Shown in pieces: positions 6,481-7,785 of a DNA stretch of 7,785 nt (the first letter of the stretch is position 1; the number at the start of each line of letters is the position of its first letter). The notes beneath the pieces are model-generated. The model did not search any database, was not told the origin of the DNA, and saw only the letters and a program-made list of their open reading frames with translations. This DNA is from Anaerolineales bacterium (GTDB taxonomy: Bacteria > Chloroflexota > Anaerolineae > Anaerolineales > UBA6663), in assembly GCA_017999235.1 (NCBI GenBank), contig JAGOBN010000168.1, forward strand, positions 1 to 7,785, written 5' to 3'. A program made the position numbers and the translations under genes.

Positions 6481-7700
6481 TCGCCCTCCCCGGCCGGCGG
6501 CGCCAGCCAGCGCTGGACCGTCTGGCGCAGACGCGCCCACCCGGTCATGTGCTTCTGGCGTTCCGCCGCCAAGCGCAGGTATTCCTCCAGAACGGTCTGG
6601 CCGGTGCGCTCGATATCGTACTGCGCGGCGCTCACCCGCGCCGCCGCGGCCAGCGGCCGGCGCAGTTCCGGGTCCATCACCAACCGCATCAGTTTGGCGG
6701 TGAAGGCGGCGATGTCGGGCGTGCTCAACAGCCCGTTCACGCCGTCCACAATCGTATCGCCCACGCCCGGCGAGGCGATGCCGAGCGCCGGCACGCCCGA
6801 GGCCAGCGCTTCAATCAGCGAGAACGGGTGGACTTCGGTCTCCGAGGCGGTCACGAACACATCCGCCAGCCGCAGATAGGCCGGGATCAGATCATAGGCC
6901 ACTTTGCCCAAGAAGTAGACGCGCTCTTTGAAGCCCGAATGGTCGGCCAGCTCACGCAAGGTCTCCAGATCCGGCCCGCCGCCCACCAGCGCCAGCACCA
7001 CGTCCGGGCGCGCCGCCGCCACCCCAAAAAAAGCGCGCATCAAGAAGGGCAGGTTCTTCTCCGGGCTGAACCGGCCGACATACATCAAGACCACGCCGGT
7101 TTCCGGCAGGCCGGCCGCCGCCCGGGTCAGCGGGCGCGGGTCCCCGAACGGCGCCAGGTCCACGCCGTTGGGGATGACGCGGATGGCGCTGGTCACCCCC
7201 AGGGCGCGCATCACCTCGGCCACGCCGGCCGAGGGCGCGATCACCAGCTGGCACTGCTGGCACAGCGTGGGCAGATACGCGCGCAGGAAGGTCTCCCCCA
7301 GCCCGTCCGGCACCACCGCCGGCAGATAGTGCTCCAGATACAGGTCCAGCCGGGTGTGGTTGGTGAAGACAATGGGGATGCCGGCCGGCCGGCAATAGCG
7401 CAGCGCCAGGGGCGCGCTCAAATAGGCATGGTGCACATGCACCACGTCCATGGTCTGCAGCTTGCGCGCAGCCGGCGGCGAGTAGCGAAAGGACAGGTGG
7501 AAGCCCGTGTCGTTGACGTTGAGCGGCAGACCCGGCGAGCGGATCACATACAGCTCATCGTCCTCGTAATCGAGATCGCCAAACGTGAAGACGAAGACCT
7601 TGTGGCCGCGCTGTTCCAGCCAGCGCTTGTTCAAGGCGACGTAATTGGTTATCCCGCTGATATGGGGCTTGTACATGTCCACCAGCATGCCAATGCGCAT
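6477..7700 (-). CDS. GT4 family glycosyltransferase, similar to glucosyl-diacylglycerol synthases
   Basis: A 407-residue GT-B glycosyltransferase. The acceptor-side N-terminal half has 'KPHISGITNYV' (11-21) and 'VHVHHAYLSAPLAL' (87-100), followed by 'PIVFTNHTRLDLYLEHYLP' (109-127). This last block resembles the HTxYExYxHYxP segment of 1,2-diacylglycerol 3-glucosyltransferases. The donor half has 'IPNGVD' (176-181), 'VGRFSPEKN' (208-216, R210 and K215 contacting the nucleotide-sugar phosphates), 'LVGGGPD' (238-244) and the EX7E pair E289/E297 in 'ETEVHPFSLIEALASGVP'. The protein is a retaining transferase by family. A basic, amphipathic C-terminus (about 381-402) with Trp residues could bind membrane. 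It is the first gene of the leftward unit, with AAAGGAGG (7714-7707) six bases before the ATG. A role in glycolipid synthesis is inferred; phosphatidylinositol mannosyltransferase-like or capsule functions remain possible. Confidence 0.92.
   Translation of the reverse strand: MRIGMLVDMYKPHISGITNYVALNKRWLEQRGHKVFVFTFGDLDYEDDELYVIRSPGLPLNVNDTGFHLSFRYSPPAARKLQTMDVVHVHHAYLSAPLALRYCRPAGIPIVFTNHTRLDLYLEHYLPAVVPDGLGETFLRAYLPTLCQQCQLVIAPSAGVAEVMRALGVTSAIRVIPNGVDLAPFGDPRPLTRAAAGLPETGVVLMYVGRFSPEKNLPFLMRAFFGVAAARPDVVLALVGGGPDLETLRELADHSGFKERVYFLGKVAYDLIPAYLRLADVFVTASETEVHPFSLIEALASGVPALGIASPGVGDTIVDGVNGLLSTPDIAAFTAKLMRLVMDPELRRPLAAAARVSAAQYDIERTGQTVLEEYLRLAAERQKHMTGWARLRQTVQRWLAPPAGEGE
6484..6490 (-). 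promoter_or_regulatory. Ribosome-binding site of yraN inside the glycosyltransferase gene
   Basis: GGGAGGG on the minus strand lies three bases before the GTG at 6480, within the last codons of the glycosyltransferase. It decides the yraN start in favour of the overlapping GTG and fits coupled translation. Confidence 0.65.
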
Positions 7701-7706
7701 GGCCGG

Positions 7707-7714
7707 CCTCCTTT
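7707..7714 (-). promoter_or_regulatory. Strong ribosome-binding site of the glycosyltransferase gene
   Basis: AAAGGAGG on the minus strand, six bases before the ATG at 7700, is the best Shine-Dalgarno match in the window and marks the first gene of the leftward unit. Confidence 0.85.
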
Positions 7715-7725
7715 CGGGCGGATAT

Positions 7726-7754
7726 TTGGCAGTGTCTGAGCGGTATGTTACACT
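7726..7754 (+). promoter_or_regulatory. Rightward promoter for a gene beyond the window
   Basis: TTGGCA (7726-7731, five of six matches to TTGACA) is followed after exactly 17 bp by TACACT (7749-7754, four of six matches to TATAAT), with an extended -10 TGT at 7746-7748. Transcription would start near 7761 and run off the right edge. It lies in the 85-bp gap upstream of the leftward glycosyltransferase operon, so the arrangement is divergent. No equally good leftward promoter was found; the leftward -10 may be near the AT-rich stretch 7721-7750. Confidence 0.5.
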
Positions 7755-7785
7755 ATCTGCGTTATCAGGCCGTAAGTCCCTGCGC

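Noticed and set aside
6481..6540. Upstream ATG start for YraN at 6540
   Set aside because: It adds a Gly/Ala/Pro stretch not typical of UPF0102 proteins. The GTG at 6480 has a ribosome-binding site and a standard 4-base overlap.
6549..7739. 396-codon open frame on the plus strand antisense to the glycosyltransferase
   Set aside because: It is the complement of a clear GT4 gene. Its translation is rich in Arg, His, Gln and Gly with no recognisable domain, as expected for antisense frames in GC-rich DNA.
1..7785. RNA genes, CRISPR arrays, insertion sequences or attachment sites
   Set aside because: Looked for on both strands; no tRNA-like cloverleaf, regular spaced repeats, transposase genes or terminal inverted repeats were seen, and nearly all bases are coding.

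Overview
The window is GC-rich, densely packed bacterial DNA with no mobile elements, RNA genes or CRISPR. Its style suggests Chloroflexota (Anaerolineae-like): a kinase with a 'PLEQY' motif, Pro/Thr-rich 'TPTVTPSPT' linkers on a secreted protein, FHA plus winged-helix regulators, an R2lox-like oxidase, and a DSRYLY variant in MiaA. The taxonomic call is inference from protein style, not from a marker gene.

Left block (1-2332): a divergent pair around a 180-bp control region (1142-1321). Leftward are a regulator joining an FHA phosphothreonine-binding domain to an OmpR/PhoB-type winged helix (449-1141) and, 11 bases on, the N-terminal 145 residues of an R2-like ligand-binding oxidase (R2lox) that leaves the window at base 1. 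Rightward is a serine/threonine kinase (1322-2332) with a C-terminal membrane anchor and no sensor domain. The control region holds an AT-rich -10-like island, a 20-bp inverted repeat and a 22-bp-spaced direct repeat. The simplest reading is a phospho-signalling module: the kinase phosphorylates a partner, the FHA domain reads it, and the winged helix regulates its own operon including the oxidase.

Right block (7700-2329, minus strand): a tight unit of four genes. In order they are a GT4 glycosyltransferase resembling glucosyl-diacylglycerol synthases, a YraN/UPF0102 nuclease-like protein, the tRNA dimethylallyltransferase MiaA, and a 945-residue secreted family-3 glycoside hydrolase homologue. 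The junctions are a GTGA overlap, an ATGA overlap and a 4-base gap, so co-transcription and translational coupling are likely. The hydrolase homologue has a signal peptide, Pro/Thr-rich linkers and three C-terminal membrane helices. It keeps the nucleophile aspartate but lacks the histidine of the NagZ acid/base dyad. Its stop overlaps the kinase stop tail to tail, leaving no room for a terminator between the blocks.

At the right edge (7701-7785) there is a strong ribosome-binding site for the glycosyltransferase and a good rightward promoter for a gene outside the window. The most interesting items are the kinase/FHA-regulator/R2lox module with its candidate operator, and the altered active site of the membrane-anchored GH3 protein.
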